DNA from: Bog-756 sp963727955
GTDB lineage: Bacteria > Actinomycetota > Acidimicrobiia > Acidimicrobiales > RAAP-2
Direction: 5' to 3'
Assembly (NCBI GenBank): GCA_963727955.1
Contig: CAVSII010000001.1
Coordinates: forward strand, 124,001-188,000
DNA: 64,000 nucleotides
Shown here: positions 1 to 9,540 of the stretch, in pieces
How the letters are laid out: each line of letters begins with the position of its first letter
How positions within the stretch are numbered: the stretch's first letter is position 1
Translations under genes and position numbers: made by a program
Notes under the pieces: generated by a model
Told to the model about the DNA's origin: nothing
Database searches by the model: none
Seen by the model: only the letters and a program-made list of their open reading frames with translations

Positions 1-752
1 CATCGACTGCACCGGGCCCATCGACGGCACCGGGCCCGGCCGAAGACCAGCTCTACTTCCGACAGCTGCTGGCCGGCCGCGACTTCGCCATCGACGACCA
101 GATTGCCCGCCAGATGGTCAACTTCGTCTACCTGGTCGGTGATCGCAAGAGCGGTGAAGCCGTCATCGTCGACCCCGCCTACGGCGTGGACGACCTGCTC
201 GGCATCCTCCGGGCCGACGGGATGGAGTGCGTGGGAGCGCTGGCCACCCACTTCCATCCCGACCACGTCGGCGGCGACATGATGGGGTGGGGCATCGAGG
301 GGATCGCCCGCCTGCTGGAGGCATCGCCGGTGCCGGTGCACGTGCAGGTGGAGGAGGCCACCTGGGTCACCCGGGTGACGGGTGTGGGCTCCGGTGACCT
401 GGTGACCCACCGAGGCGGGGACGTGGTCACCGTCGGGTCGGTGCCCATCACCCTGGTGCACACCCCCGGTCACACCCCGGGCAGCCAGTGCTTCCTGGTC
501 GACGGCCGGCTAGTGGCGGGCGACACCCTTTTTCTCGATGGCTGCGGCCGCACCGACCTTCCCGGGGGCGATCCCGCCGCTCTCTACGAGTCGTTGACCA
601 CCCGACTGGCCCGGGTTCCCGACGACACCGTTCTCTACCCCGGGCATATGTATTCGACCGAGCCCTCGGCCACCATGGGGCATACCCGGGCCCACAACTA
701 CGTGTTCCGCCTCCAGACCCCCGAACAGTGGATGACCATGTTCGGGCAGTGA
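1..752 (+). CDS. MBL-fold metallo-hydrolase (5'-truncated by window edge)
   Basis: Hydrolase of the metallo-beta-lactamase fold, glyoxalase II / persulfide-dioxygenase-like branch; the substrate cannot be read from the sequence. The frame is open from base 3 with no ATG or GTG before the internal ATG at 114, and the residues before that ATG (LYFRQLLAGRDFA...) look like family sequence, so the gene starts upstream of the window. Visible metal ligands: THFHPDHVGG (HxHxDH), HTPGHTPGS, AGDTLF with its bridging Asp, and LYPGHMY near the C-terminus. The first 36 bases are an imperfect 18-bp tandem duplication encoding STAPGP twice. It lies 43 bases upstream of a same-strand flavoprotein reductase, which may be its redox neighbour. 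The family is certain, the function is not. Confidence 0.85.
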   Translation, partial: STAPGPSTAPGPAEDQLYFRQLLAGRDFAIDDQIARQMVNFVYLVGDRKSGEAVIVDPAYGVDDLLGILRADGMECVGALATHFHPDHVGGDMMGWGIEGIARLLEASPVPVHVQVEEATWVTRVTGVGSGDLVTHRGGDVVTVGSVPITLVHTPGHTPGSQCFLVDGRLVAGDTLFLDGCGRTDLPGGDPAALYESLTTRLARVPDDTVLYPGHMYSTEPSATMGHTRAHNYVFRLQTPEQWMTMFGQ

Positions 753-795
753 CGGACGCCGGACGGTCCGACCGGGCAACCTACGATGTCGCCCG

Positions 796-2028
796 ATGAG
801 CGAACCCCTGTCCTCTGATTCCACCATCGTCATCGTGGGTGCCTCGCTGGCCGGGATGCGGGCCGCCGAAGAGATCCGCCACCTCGGCCACACCGGCAGG
901 GTGGTCATCGTGGGTGACGAATTGCATCCCCCCTACGACAGGCCGCCGTTGTCCAAGCAGTTCCTGGCCGGTACCTGGGATGAGGCGCGCATCCACCACC
1001 ACACGCCGGACAAGCTCGACGGGTTCGGTCTCGAGTTCCGGCTCGGACAGTGGGCTGCGTCACTCGACACCGAGGCGCGCACACTGGCCTGCGACGGTCA
1101 GCAGCTCCACTACGACGGCCTGATCATCGCCACCGGTGCCCGGGCCCGCCCCTGGCCCGACACGGAGGACATGGAACACGTCCATGTCCTCCGGGCGCTG
1201 GAGGACGCTCAGTCGATCCGTTCCGATCTGCTGGCCGCCGGCGAGGGAGCCCGGGTGGTGGTCATCGGGGCCGGATTCATCGGATCCGAGGTGGCAGCCA
1301 CCTGCCGTGGACTGGGGGCCACCGTGACCGTGGTGGAAGCGCTGCCCACCCCCCTCGGCCGGGTACTGGGCGACCAGATGGGTGACGCCGTCGCCCATCT
1401 GCACAGGAATCGGGGGGTGACCCTGCGTACCGGGATCGGAGTCGATCACGTGGCCGAAGGCTCGGGCGATGGACCGGCGGCGATCGTCCACCTGGCCGAC
1501 GGGTCCCGCCTGGACGCCGACCTGGTAGTGGTGGGGATCGGGGTTGTCCCGGCCACCGCCTGGCTCGAAGGCTCGGGGCTGACCATCGACAATGGCGTGG
1601 TGTGCACCGACACGCTGTTTGCCGCCGACCGGGTGACGGCCGCCGGGGACGTGGCTCGGTGGACGCCGCCCGCCCTGGGCGAGCCGGTCAGGGTGGAGCA
1701 TTGGACCAACGCCGCCGAAGGGGGCGCGGTAGCCGCCCGCAATTTGTTGGCCGGTTCGTCCGCCGCCGTTCCCTACGATCCCCTCTTCTTCTTCTGGTCC
1801 GATCAGTACGAGACCAAGATCCAGGTCATCGGCCTTCCCGGTCCCGACGACGAGGTGGTGGTGGTGGACGGGTCGGTGGAGGACGGCAAGCTGGTGGCCC
1901 TCTACCGGCGGGGCGACCGACTCCGGGCCGCCCTGGCCTTCAGCCGGGCCCGGCAGCTCATGGCCTACCGGCCGCTGCTGGCCGCCGGTGCATCGTTCGA
2001 CGAGGCGTTGGCCGTCACTGGTTCCTGA
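796..2028 (+). CDS. FAD/NAD(P)-dependent ferredoxin (rubredoxin) reductase family protein
   Basis: Probable NAD(P)H-dependent reductase of a small electron carrier such as a ferredoxin, 410 aa, the usual length of the family. An FAD-binding Rossmann motif sits at the N-terminus (VIVGASLAGMRAAE), followed by the family-typical YDRPPLSKQFL, an ATGAR segment, a second NAD-binding motif (VVIGAGFIGSEVAA) mid-protein, the FAD-contacting AAGDVARW motif, and a C-terminal reductase domain containing FFFWSDQYETKIQ. The start ATG at 796 places the Rossmann motif about 12 residues in, as expected. Its 3' end overlaps the convergent transglutaminase gene by 64 bases. The electron acceptor is unknown; the P450-linked ferredoxin at 28.7 kb is one possible client, by inference only. 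Confidence 0.88.
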   Translation: MSEPLSSDSTIVIVGASLAGMRAAEEIRHLGHTGRVVIVGDELHPPYDRPPLSKQFLAGTWDEARIHHHTPDKLDGFGLEFRLGQWAASLDTEARTLACDGQQLHYDGLIIATGARARPWPDTEDMEHVHVLRALEDAQSIRSDLLAAGEGARVVVIGAGFIGSEVAATCRGLGATVTVVEALPTPLGRVLGDQMGDAVAHLHRNRGVTLRTGIGVDHVAEGSGDGPAAIVHLADGSRLDADLVVVGIGVVPATAWLEGSGLTIDNGVVCTDTLFAADRVTAAGDVARWTPPALGEPVRVEHWTNAAEGGAVAARNLLAGSSAAVPYDPLFFFWSDQYETKIQVIGLPGPDDEVVVVDGSVEDGKLVALYRRGDRLRAALAFSRARQLMAYRPLLAAGASFDEALAVTGS

Positions 2029-4166
2029 GACGGGGGCGGGGACGAACGCTCTGCCGGACGGGAGACGGGTGATGGGGGAGAGCTCCCTGCTCTCGGACGA
2101 CGGCGCCGACCCGACCGGAAGCCCCGGGCCCAGTGCAGGGCGTGGCCGATCTCGTCGGCCGAGGGTTCGACGCCGGCGTAGGAGTAGCGCTCCACCAGTC
2201 CGGTGACGGCCAGAAGGGTCGGCCCCTCGGCCACTCCACCGTCGTCCAGGCGCTGGCCGTAGGCCGACAGCGTCTCGTCCCTCCGCCGCACGATCCCCCG
2301 GCGCCCCCCGCCGTGCTCGAGGTCGGCGGCCACCCGATGGGCCCAGGTGGGCGGACGGCGCAGGCGCCGCCACCGGACCAGGACGAACACCGTCACCGCA
2401 CCGAGGACCAGGCCGATGGGAAGCCAGGGCAGATGGCGCAGAGCGGTCGACGCCTGGTGGGCCAGTACCGAGCCCGGCGTCGGGTTGGCCAGAGGAACGA
2501 CAGCGGTGGGGTCGAAGTCCTGCCATCCGTATCCGGGGAACCACACCTGCACCCAGGCGTGGGCGTCGTTGGCGTGCACTTCGTAGAGGTCGGTGATGGG
2601 GTCGTAGGAGCCGGGCACGTAGCCCACCGCCTCCCGGGCCGGAATGCCGAGCGACCGGAGCATGACCACGGTGGCGGTGGAGATCTGCTCGCAGTAGCCC
2701 TGGCGGGTTCCGAACAGGAAGCTGGTCACGCTGTCGGCCCCCGGAGCCAGGGGCGGGATGTCGGTGGTGTAGTGGACGTGACTGGACATCCACTGCTCGA
2801 TGGCCTCGACCTTGTCGAAGGTGTCGACGCTGGCCGGTGTGTCGGTGATCCGCCGGGTGAGGGTGGCCACCCGCGGATAGGGGTGCGGGAGCTGGGTGTA
2901 GCGCATCTGCTGGGTCGGGCTGAGCGGCATGTTGGCCGGACGGCCCGCCGGCGTGGCGGCGGTGGACGCCCGCAGCTGTGCTGCGGTGGGGGTGGTGGTG
3001 TCGGACACCACCGTGTAGATGGTGCCGGCTCCCATCGAGGCCGAGCTGAGGATGGCGCCGTCCGAGGTCAGGTACAGGCCCCGGGACTGGATGTACACCC
3101 GCTCGGCCTGATCGGCGTGGAAGACCAGGTTCGGCCCCGACTGGGCCAGGTAGAAGGTCTGGATGTCGGTGGTCCCGGTCGGGGCCAGCTGCTGGCCCTC
3201 CTCGGGGAGGATGTCAAACGGCGAGCCCGTCTCCAGTTTGAGGATGCCCTTGCCGGAGGTCGGGGCCGACTCGCTCCAGCTCTGCCCGTTCCAGGTGTCG
3301 TAGGTCTGGCCGATCCAGAAGCTCGGGTGGGTGGCCCGCACCCGCATGACCACCTCGTTGCCCAGGGAGGCACGGACACCGGTATCCAGTGATTTGGCGA
3401 ACCCCAGAAATCCGCCCACGCCGATGCGGCCGGTGGGGTTGGCGGCGTGGGCCGGGAGGGAAGGCGACCCGTCGGTCAGGTTGCTCGGCGAGTCGACCGG
3501 CGACGAGTCGCCCGAGGCCGAGGGGAAGATGAGCGAGGTCGACACCCTCGGCGCCGGCAACACCACAACCACCAGTACGGCCACCACCAGCACGGCCGTC
3601 CCGGCCACCCCGAGGGTCGCCCAGGGGATGCCGCCGGCTCCGGACATCGACTGCCACATGGCCACCAGCCCGAAGACGCCGAAGGCGGCCCAGGCCACCA
3701 CGTAGACGCCGAGCGAGAGGTCGACCGACTGGGCCGCGGCCACCGCCATCAGGGCGGCCGAGCCGGCCAGGCTGTAGGCCACGTCGCGTCGGGCCGGCAC
3801 GTCGAAGGCGTGCGTGCACAGCACCCAGGCGAACAGGACGGCCAAGGGTGACTCCACGGTGGAGATGTCGCCGGGGGTGGCGGTGTGGCTCACGGTGGCG
3901 ATGAACCAGACGAAACCGCCGATGGCGCAGACGGCCAGCACCGGCTTGACCAGGGGCCAGGGCCGCGCCCGCCGCCACCACGACAGGAGGTTGCCGACCA
4001 CGGTGGCCACCACGGCGAACAGGGTGACCGGCAGGCTGAGCTCCCCCTGGCTCCAGCAGGCCCCTGCTGCCACGATCACCGTGGCCGCCGACGCCACCCG
4101 GAAGGGGACCGAGTCCTCCGGGGGCCCGGGCTTGTTGGCCTGCACCACCCGTTGCCAGAGGGTCAC
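1965..4166 (-). CDS. TgpA-type membrane transglutaminase-like protein
   Basis: Membrane-anchored transglutaminase/cysteine-peptidase-fold protein, 733 aa. Roughly the first 205 residues hold five or six hydrophobic segments (TgpA_N/DUF3488 type), then an extracytoplasmic region, a transglutaminase core at about 440-555, another membrane segment and a charged C-terminal tail. The catalytic set is visible: Cys492 in RQGYCEQIS, His536 in ANDAHAW and an Asp in WQDFDPT. The GTG start at 4166 overlaps the DUF58 stop by four bases, so it is the third gene of a moxR-DUF58-tgpA operon, a widespread arrangement thought to assemble or process envelope proteins. The Ser/Pro-rich C-terminus runs antisense into the reductase gene. 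Confidence 0.87.
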   Translation of the reverse strand: MTLWQRVVQANKPGPPEDSVPFRVASAATVIVAAGACWSQGELSLPVTLFAVVATVVGNLLSWWRRARPWPLVKPVLAVCAIGGFVWFIATVSHTATPGDISTVESPLAVLFAWVLCTHAFDVPARRDVAYSLAGSAALMAVAAAQSVDLSLGVYVVAWAAFGVFGLVAMWQSMSGAGGIPWATLGVAGTAVLVVAVLVVVVLPAPRVSTSLIFPSASGDSSPVDSPSNLTDGSPSLPAHAANPTGRIGVGGFLGFAKSLDTGVRASLGNEVVMRVRATHPSFWIGQTYDTWNGQSWSESAPTSGKGILKLETGSPFDILPEEGQQLAPTGTTDIQTFYLAQSGPNLVFHADQAERVYIQSRGLYLTSDGAILSSASMGAGTIYTVVSDTTTPTAAQLRASTAATPAGRPANMPLSPTQQMRYTQLPHPYPRVATLTRRITDTPASVDTFDKVEAIEQWMSSHVHYTTDIPPLAPGADSVTSFLFGTRQGYCEQISTATVVMLRSLGIPAREAVGYVPGSYDPITDLYEVHANDAHAWVQVWFPGYGWQDFDPTAVVPLANPTPGSVLAHQASTALRHLPWLPIGLVLGAVTVFVLVRWRRLRRPPTWAHRVAADLEHGGGRRGIVRRRDETLSAYGQRLDDGGVAEGPTLLAVTGLVERYSYAGVEPSADEIGHALHWARGFRSGRRRRPRAGSSPPSPVSRPAERSSPPPSQEPVTANASSNDAPAASSGR

Positions 4167-5344
4167 CCGTCTCGCCCCTGCTGGTCACGGATCGCCGTTG
4201 CCGGTGTGGGGGGAGGCACGGCCCGGGCCAGTCGCCGCCCGAGGTCGATCCGGTCCCGTACGAACCGGGTCACCGTCCCTTCTCTCTCCTGGGTCTGGAG
4301 GGTGACCGGTTGACCCCGCACGAGGGCGACGGTGATCGACGCCCTCGTGACCTCGGTCTCGACTTCGGCCGCCCGGGGGTCGGCAGGCAGGACCAGTTCG
4401 ACCAGCACCGGATCGTCGGTCTGGCGTTCCCTTTCGCGGACCATCACGCTGCCCACGTGGGAGGTGGCCGGCCAGTGGACCGACCGCCGGGTGTCGCCGG
4501 CCTGATAGGGGCGGATGCCCCGCGGCTCGCCGGTGTCGGCGGCCATCCGTCGCCAGGCGTCACCGGGCGGGTCCTGGGCGGCCACGGCCAGCGGTCGGGG
4601 TTGGCCCAACCGTGGGGCCACGTGCAGCGGGCGGGGGAGTTCCACCATCGTCTGCCGGGCCCACCACACCAGTCCGAACGGGGCCGAGGAACCCACCTCC
4701 ATCCTGACGGCGGTGAGCACACCTCTCCGTTGCGGGTTGACGGTGACCGATACCTGCCGGGACCCGCGGATGGGCCCGGTGGCGCGCGCCTCGGCGCCGG
4801 TCGGGTCGAGAGGACGGATGCGGACCGGCCCGCTGGCCACCAGGGTGATCTCCACCGATCCGCCGGCCTCGGCGTCGGAGGGGCAGTTGGTGCACATGAC
4901 GGTGGCCCGGCGGGCCGGGATGACGGGGGCGACCAGGCCGGTCAACAGCACGCCGGCCAAAAGGGCCCCCACCGCCTGGACCCAGCCTGATCCGCTCGAG
5001 TGGGCCACCCCGGCGAAGGCCACCAGGGCCAGGCCGCTGCCGGCCATCGGGGCGATCCAGCCCACAGGGTGGACCCGTCGTCGCAGCCGACGTTCACCCG
5101 GGAGGCGGGACCGGTTCCGCCGCCGACGCCCGGACGGGAGTGCCCGCCACGACACCAGTGCAGCCACGATCATGGCCAGCAGGCCCACCGACGCCCCGGC
5201 CAGTACCACCCCCGGTCCGAAAACGGCTCGGATCACCACCACCCCGCACACCCCGGCCACCAGACCGGTGATGGCGGCGTTGACGGCCCGCATGCCGCGC
5301 CATCGGCGACCGTCGTCGGACGGGACCGGGTGGCGCCTGGTCAC
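4163..5344 (-). CDS. DUF58 (VWA-related) protein
   Basis: DUF58 family protein, 393 aa, usually partner of a MoxR ATPase. Two hydrophobic segments lie near the N-terminus, separated by an Arg-rich loop, followed by a beta-rich region and the DUF58 signature RGIRPYQAGDTRRSVHWPAT about two thirds in. The start is taken as GTG 5344 because GTGA overlaps the moxR stop by four bases, implying translational coupling; ATG 5293 is the alternative but has no visible ribosome binding site. The stop overlaps the downstream transglutaminase start in the same way. Role inferred from context: a MoxR-dependent, membrane-associated assembly factor. Confidence 0.82.
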   Translation of the reverse strand: MTRRHPVPSDDGRRWRGMRAVNAAITGLVAGVCGVVVIRAVFGPGVVLAGASVGLLAMIVAALVSWRALPSGRRRRNRSRLPGERRLRRRVHPVGWIAPMAGSGLALVAFAGVAHSSGSGWVQAVGALLAGVLLTGLVAPVIPARRATVMCTNCPSDAEAGGSVEITLVASGPVRIRPLDPTGAEARATGPIRGSRQVSVTVNPQRRGVLTAVRMEVGSSAPFGLVWWARQTMVELPRPLHVAPRLGQPRPLAVAAQDPPGDAWRRMAADTGEPRGIRPYQAGDTRRSVHWPATSHVGSVMVRERERQTDDPVLVELVLPADPRAAEVETEVTRASITVALVRGQPVTLQTQEREGTVTRFVRDRIDLGRRLARAVPPPTPATAIRDQQGRDG

Positions 5345-6345
5345 GTGGGAGGAACGGGGGTGTCGGCGATGACCCGGGCCACCAGAGCGGGACCCTCGCC
5401 ACTGCCACCCTCGGCCACCAGCCGATGGGCCAGGCAGGCCACGGCCACCGCCTGCACGTCCTGGGGTGTGGCATAACCCCGCCCGTTGAGAACGGCGTAG
5501 GCCTGGGCGCTGCGGATGAGGGAGATGGCGGCACGGGGGCTGGCCCCGAGGCGGACGGTGCCGGTGGACCGGGTCGATCGGACCAGGCTCACCGCATACT
5601 CGGCCACCGTGTTGACCACCTGCACGGCGGCCGTGGCCCCGATGGCCCGGTGCCAACGGGCGGTGTCGGCCACCGGGACCAGTGTGTCGAGGGCGTAGTG
5701 ACCCCCACTGTGGAGGACCAGACGGGTCTCGACCTCGGCGTCGGGATAACCGATCGAGGTCGAGATCCCGAACCGGTCGAGCTGGCTCTCGACCAGCGGG
5801 TAGGTCCCCAGCTGGCCCACCGGGTTCTGGGTACCGATGACCAGGTAGGGGCGGGGGAGCGGCCACGACTCGCCGTCCACCGACACCTGCTGCTCCTCCA
5901 TGGCTTCGAGTAGGGCCGACTGGGTACGGGGAGGGGTGCGGTTGAGCTCGTCGAGCAGGACCACGTGCCCGAACACCGGTCCCGGGCGGAAGTCCCAGGT
6001 GCCGGTGTCGGGGGAGAAAACGGTGACCCCGGTGATGTCCGAGGGGAGCAGGTCGGGGTGGCCCTGGATGCGGGACAGCGGGACCCCGAGGGCGGCGGCC
6101 AGGGCCCGGGCCAGCACCGTCTTGCCCACCCCGGGTACGTCCTCGATGAGCAGGTGGTTGCCCGACAGGGCGGCCACCACGGCCAGGGTCACCGCCCGGG
6201 GGGACCCGAGCAGCACCTCCGACAGGGCGACGTGCAGGTTCTGTCCGAGGGCCACCGCCTCCTCGAGAGGGGGCGTGGGCGCTTCGGCCGGGGCCGGGAC
6301 CGCCACCGCGCCGAGGTCAGTGCCCGTGCCGATGCCCGTGCTCAT
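5341..6345 (-). CDS. MoxR family AAA+ ATPase
   Basis: AAA+ chaperone-like ATPase of the MoxR family, 334 aa. Walker A is EDVPGVGKT and Walker B is VVLLDELNRTPP; the sensor segment VIGTQNPVGQLGTYPLVESQ and the C-terminal lid with GASPRAAISLIRSAQA are typical. A Pro/Ala-rich leader of about 25 residues precedes the domain. It is the first gene of a tightly overlapping operon with DUF58 and a TgpA transglutaminase. The 170 bases upstream (6346-6515) are the only place for its promoter; no convincing -10/-35 pair was seen there. Family members act on partner VWA/DUF58 proteins during complex maturation. Confidence 0.92.
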   Translation of the reverse strand: MSTGIGTGTDLGAVAVPAPAEAPTPPLEEAVALGQNLHVALSEVLLGSPRAVTLAVVAALSGNHLLIEDVPGVGKTVLARALAAALGVPLSRIQGHPDLLPSDITGVTVFSPDTGTWDFRPGPVFGHVVLLDELNRTPPRTQSALLEAMEEQQVSVDGESWPLPRPYLVIGTQNPVGQLGTYPLVESQLDRFGISTSIGYPDAEVETRLVLHSGGHYALDTLVPVADTARWHRAIGATAAVQVVNTVAEYAVSLVRSTRSTGTVRLGASPRAAISLIRSAQAYAVLNGRGYATPQDVQAVAVACLAHRLVAEGGSGEGPALVARVIADTPVPPT

Positions 6346-6515
6346 ACGCCTGACCTGCCTCCCCTGCGTTGGCCCGTCGTCGACCCGGTCGCCGAGCGTG
6401 ACAGTGCCCCCACATTAGGCGTTAGTCGGTGACCCGATCAACGCGTGAGGACCGATTTTCCCTGGTGACGGGTGATCAGGCCCAGCTCAGACGTCGAGCG
6501 GTCACACGTCGACCG

Positions 6516-7985
6516 TCAGAAGTCGAGCACCGACAGTTCGGGGATGGTGCCCTCGGCCCGGTGCCGGGCCTCCAACCACCGCTGGCGGCGGGTGGCCCGC
6601 TGGTCCTCGGCGGTGCGGGGCTCGACCACCTCACGGGGTACCCAGGCGGCGGCCACGTCCTCCTCGTCCGACCAGGTGCCGACGGCCATCCCGGCCAGGT
6701 AGGCCGCCCCCAGGGTGGTGGCCTCGACCACCGGAGCGATCTCGATGGTGCGGCCGCAGGCGTCGGCCAGGGCCTGGGTGAACACCGGGTTGGCCGACAT
6801 CCCCCCGTCGATCCGCAGCGAGCCGGCGGGCAGCCCCGAATCGGCCTCGGCCGCCTCCAGCAGGTCGGCCCCTCGGTGGGCGATGCCTTCGAGGACCGCC
6901 CGCACCAGCTCGGGGCGACCGCTTCCCCGGGTCAGGCCGAGCACGGTTCCCCGGGCCCCGAAGTCCCACACAGGGGTGCCCAGTCCGAGCAGAGCCGGCA
7001 CGAACCAGACGTCGCCGGTGTCCTGGCAGGCCGCCGCCACCTCGGCCGAGTGGGCCGCACTGTCGATGACGGCCAGGTCGTCGCGCAGCCATTCGATACA
7101 GGTGCCGGCCGACAGCATGATGGCCTCGAGACCCCAGTGGTCGCGACCCGTTTGCCTGCGGGTGATGATGGGGATGGTTCCCGCCGGACCCCGCCCGTTC
7201 CCCTCCGGGGATCGGTCGCCCGTGCACTGGTCGAGCATGCCCCCGGTGCCGAAGGTGGCCTTGGCCTGTCCGGGCCGGATGCATCCCTGACCGATGAGGG
7301 AGGCCTGCTGGTCACCGGCCATGCCGGCGATGAGCGGGCTGCCGTCGAGGATGCTGGCCGCACCGGCCGGCCCCGACGAGTCCACGATGGCCGGCATCAT
7401 GGCGACCGGAATGGCCAGCGCCGCCATCACCTCGGTGCTCCACCCCGTCCCGTCGCTGCGCAGGAGCCCGGTGACCCCGGCGTTGGTGGCATCGGTGACG
7501 TGGAGGGCGCCCCCCGACAGCGTCCACGCCACCCAGGTGTCGACCGTGCCGAACAGGAGCTCCCCCCGCTCCGCCCGGGCCCGGTCGGGGTCGGCGCCGT
7601 CGAGCAGCGCCGCTACTTTGGTGGCCGAGGCGTTGGGAGGGATGCGGATCCCCTGACCCTGGAGCTCGAGGCATTTACCGACGGTCCGGAGGTCCTGCCA
7701 GCCCAGACCCGGACCGACGGGCACCCCGGAGGCCCGGTCCCACACGATGGTCGACGCCCGCTGGTTGGCGATGCCCACCGCCTCCACCGGCCCCCCGGCG
7801 GCCAGACTCTGCGTGGCGGTGGCCACCACGGCATCGGCCATCGCCACGGCATCGAACTCCACCAGTCCCGGAAAGGGGGTGTCGGGGAGGACGGCCACCT
7901 GGTGGATGTGGGTGACGGTGCCGTCGGGCCGCACCACGGCGCTGCGCACGCCGGAGGTGCCGACGTCGATGACCAGGATGCTCAC
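6516..7985 (-). CDS. FGGY-family carbohydrate kinase, glycerol-kinase-like
   Basis: Sugar/polyol kinase of the FGGY family, 489 aa. N-terminal phosphate motif ILVIDVGTSGVRSAVV, domain-linking GMAGDQQASLIGQ, TFGTGGML and C-terminal RIDGGMSANPVFTQALAD are all present. Operon context with glpD argues for glycerol, and GDQQA retains the Asp that contacts glycerol. However, the motif that reads NQRE in canonical glycerol kinases is NQRAST here, so the Glu that binds glycerol hydroxyls is Ala; substrate specificity may differ. The GTG start at 7985 overlaps the stop of the FAD oxidase (GTGA). Kinase family is very likely; the glycerol assignment is tentative. Confidence 0.82.
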   Translation of the reverse strand: MSILVIDVGTSGVRSAVVRPDGTVTHIHQVAVLPDTPFPGLVEFDAVAMADAVVATATQSLAAGGPVEAVGIANQRASTIVWDRASGVPVGPGLGWQDLRTVGKCLELQGQGIRIPPNASATKVAALLDGADPDRARAERGELLFGTVDTWVAWTLSGGALHVTDATNAGVTGLLRSDGTGWSTEVMAALAIPVAMMPAIVDSSGPAGAASILDGSPLIAGMAGDQQASLIGQGCIRPGQAKATFGTGGMLDQCTGDRSPEGNGRGPAGTIPIITRRQTGRDHWGLEAIMLSAGTCIEWLRDDLAVIDSAAHSAEVAAACQDTGDVWFVPALLGLGTPVWDFGARGTVLGLTRGSGRPELVRAVLEGIAHRGADLLEAAEADSGLPAGSLRIDGGMSANPVFTQALADACGRTIEIAPVVEATTLGAAYLAGMAVGTWSDEEDVAAAWVPREVVEPRTAEDQRATRRQRWLEARHRAEGTIPELSVLDF

Positions 7986-9540
7986 GGCCAGGGCGCTTCG
8001 CCGAACGGGCTGGATAGACCCAGCTTTCCCGGGTTGAGGATGGACCGCGGGTCGAGCGCCTTCTTGACGTCGGCCAGGACGGCGAAGCCGCCCCCGAGGG
8101 CGTCGGGCAGGAACCGCGAGCGGTTGAGGCCGATGCCGTGGTGGTGGCTGATGGCCGCCCCGGCGGCCATGGTGGCTTCGGTGACCTCGTCCCACGCCCG
8201 TCGGTAGTACGACTCGACCCACGTCCGGGTGGCCGCCCGACCGGCCTGGTCATCGCCCTGTTCGCCACCGCGACCTGCTGGTCACCGTCCTGGTCGGGTG
8301 GCCGCCCGGCGAAGGTGAAGTAGAGGCAGGCCCCGTCGGGGTAGGCGTGTGACTGGTGGCACGAGGCCACCAGGGTGCCCTCGAGCGAACCCAGGGCGTC
8401 GAGCACGGCCCGGGTGAGGACGGGCAGGGTCGCCCATCGGGCTGCCACTTCGACGGTGTCGACCACGATGCCGCCGCGCCACAGCGGGGCGAGAGCGGAC
8501 ACGTCGTTGCGGTGGTCCAGCCACCGGTCGACCAGGGAGTCGGCCAACCGCTCGGCCCCGTTGCACTCGCTGTCCACCACGGCCAGGGTGGCATCGACCA
8601 GCGCCGGGTCCGCCTCGTCCAGCACGATGAGCACGTTGGTGTCGGCCAGTTCGAACGACCGGGCCGACTCGGTGGGATCGTAGAGGCGGAGGACGGCGGG
8701 GGCCGCACCCCGGCGCAGTATGCGGCGGCAGGCGTCCAGTCCCTCGTCGAAGGTGGCGAAGCCGAAGGCCCGCCTCCCTTCGCCCTCGGGGACCGGGTGG
8801 ACCCGGAAGCGTCCTTCGGTGATGACCCCGAGTGTGCCCTCGCTGCCCACGAACAGCTGGGTCAGGTCGGGTCCGGTGGCGGCTCGGGGGGCGTGCCCGC
8901 CGGTCCGGATCACCCGTCCGTCGGCCAGCACCACCTCGAGGCCGATGACCATGTCCTCGATCTTGCCGTAGCGGTTCGAATACTGACCGGCACCGCGACA
9001 GGCCAGCCACCCGCCCACGGTGGACAGGTCCATCGACTGGGGCCAGTGGCCGAGGGTCAGGCCGTATCCCCGGCGGAGGCCGGACTCGACATCGGGGCCG
9101 AAGGTACCGGCCCGGAGGTCGGCAACCAGCGAGGTGGCATCGACCTCGCCGATACCGGCCAGGCCACACAGGTCGAGGGCCACCCCGCCGAAGACGGGGA
9201 TCGAGGCACCGCACACGCCGCTACGGCCGCCGGCCGGCGTGACCGGTACCGACGCCTGGTGGCAGAGGGCCAGCACGGCCGACACCTGGGCGGTGTCGGT
9301 GGGCCGCGCCACCACCGCGGGACGGGCGGGGACCTGACCGGTGGGGGCCCACCCGATGGCCAGGGGCCACCAGTCCCGTCCTGCCTCAGCCCGCTGGCCG
9401 TCGTCGTCGGTGACCTCGGCGCACACCTCGTCGAGGCGGCGCCGCAGGACGGCGTCCACCGCCACCCGGGTTCCCCCGAGGCGATCGGTGATGCCGTCCG
9501 GTCCGACGTCCACCGGCGTGACCGGGGTGGGCCGGGTCAC
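7982..9540 (-). pseudogene. FAD-binding oxidase, alkylglycerone-phosphate-synthase-like, with one frameshift
   Basis: FAD-linked oxidase of the VAO/AGPS type, which would be about 519 aa if the frame were intact. The N-terminal part carries the FAD-binding PAGGRSGVCGAS, NRYGKIEDMV and FVGSEGTLGVIT motifs. The C-terminal part continues in another frame with EVTEATMAAGAAISHHHGIG, which holds the His-rich motif of AGPS enzymes, and ends ALDPRSILNPGKLGL. The switch lies at about 8250-8285; restoring one base at the CCC run 8256-8258 rejoins the two halves into family-like sequence, so this may be a consensus error rather than a true pseudogene. The GTG start overlaps glpD and the stop overlaps the FGGY kinase, each by four bases. 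A role in ether-lipid or glycerol-phosphate metabolism is inferred. Confidence 0.78.

Noticed and set aside
1060..2793. Long minus-strand frame (577 codons) opposite the ferredoxin reductase
   Set aside because: A shadow frame rich in Arg, Pro and Gly; the plus-strand reductase has all family motifs.
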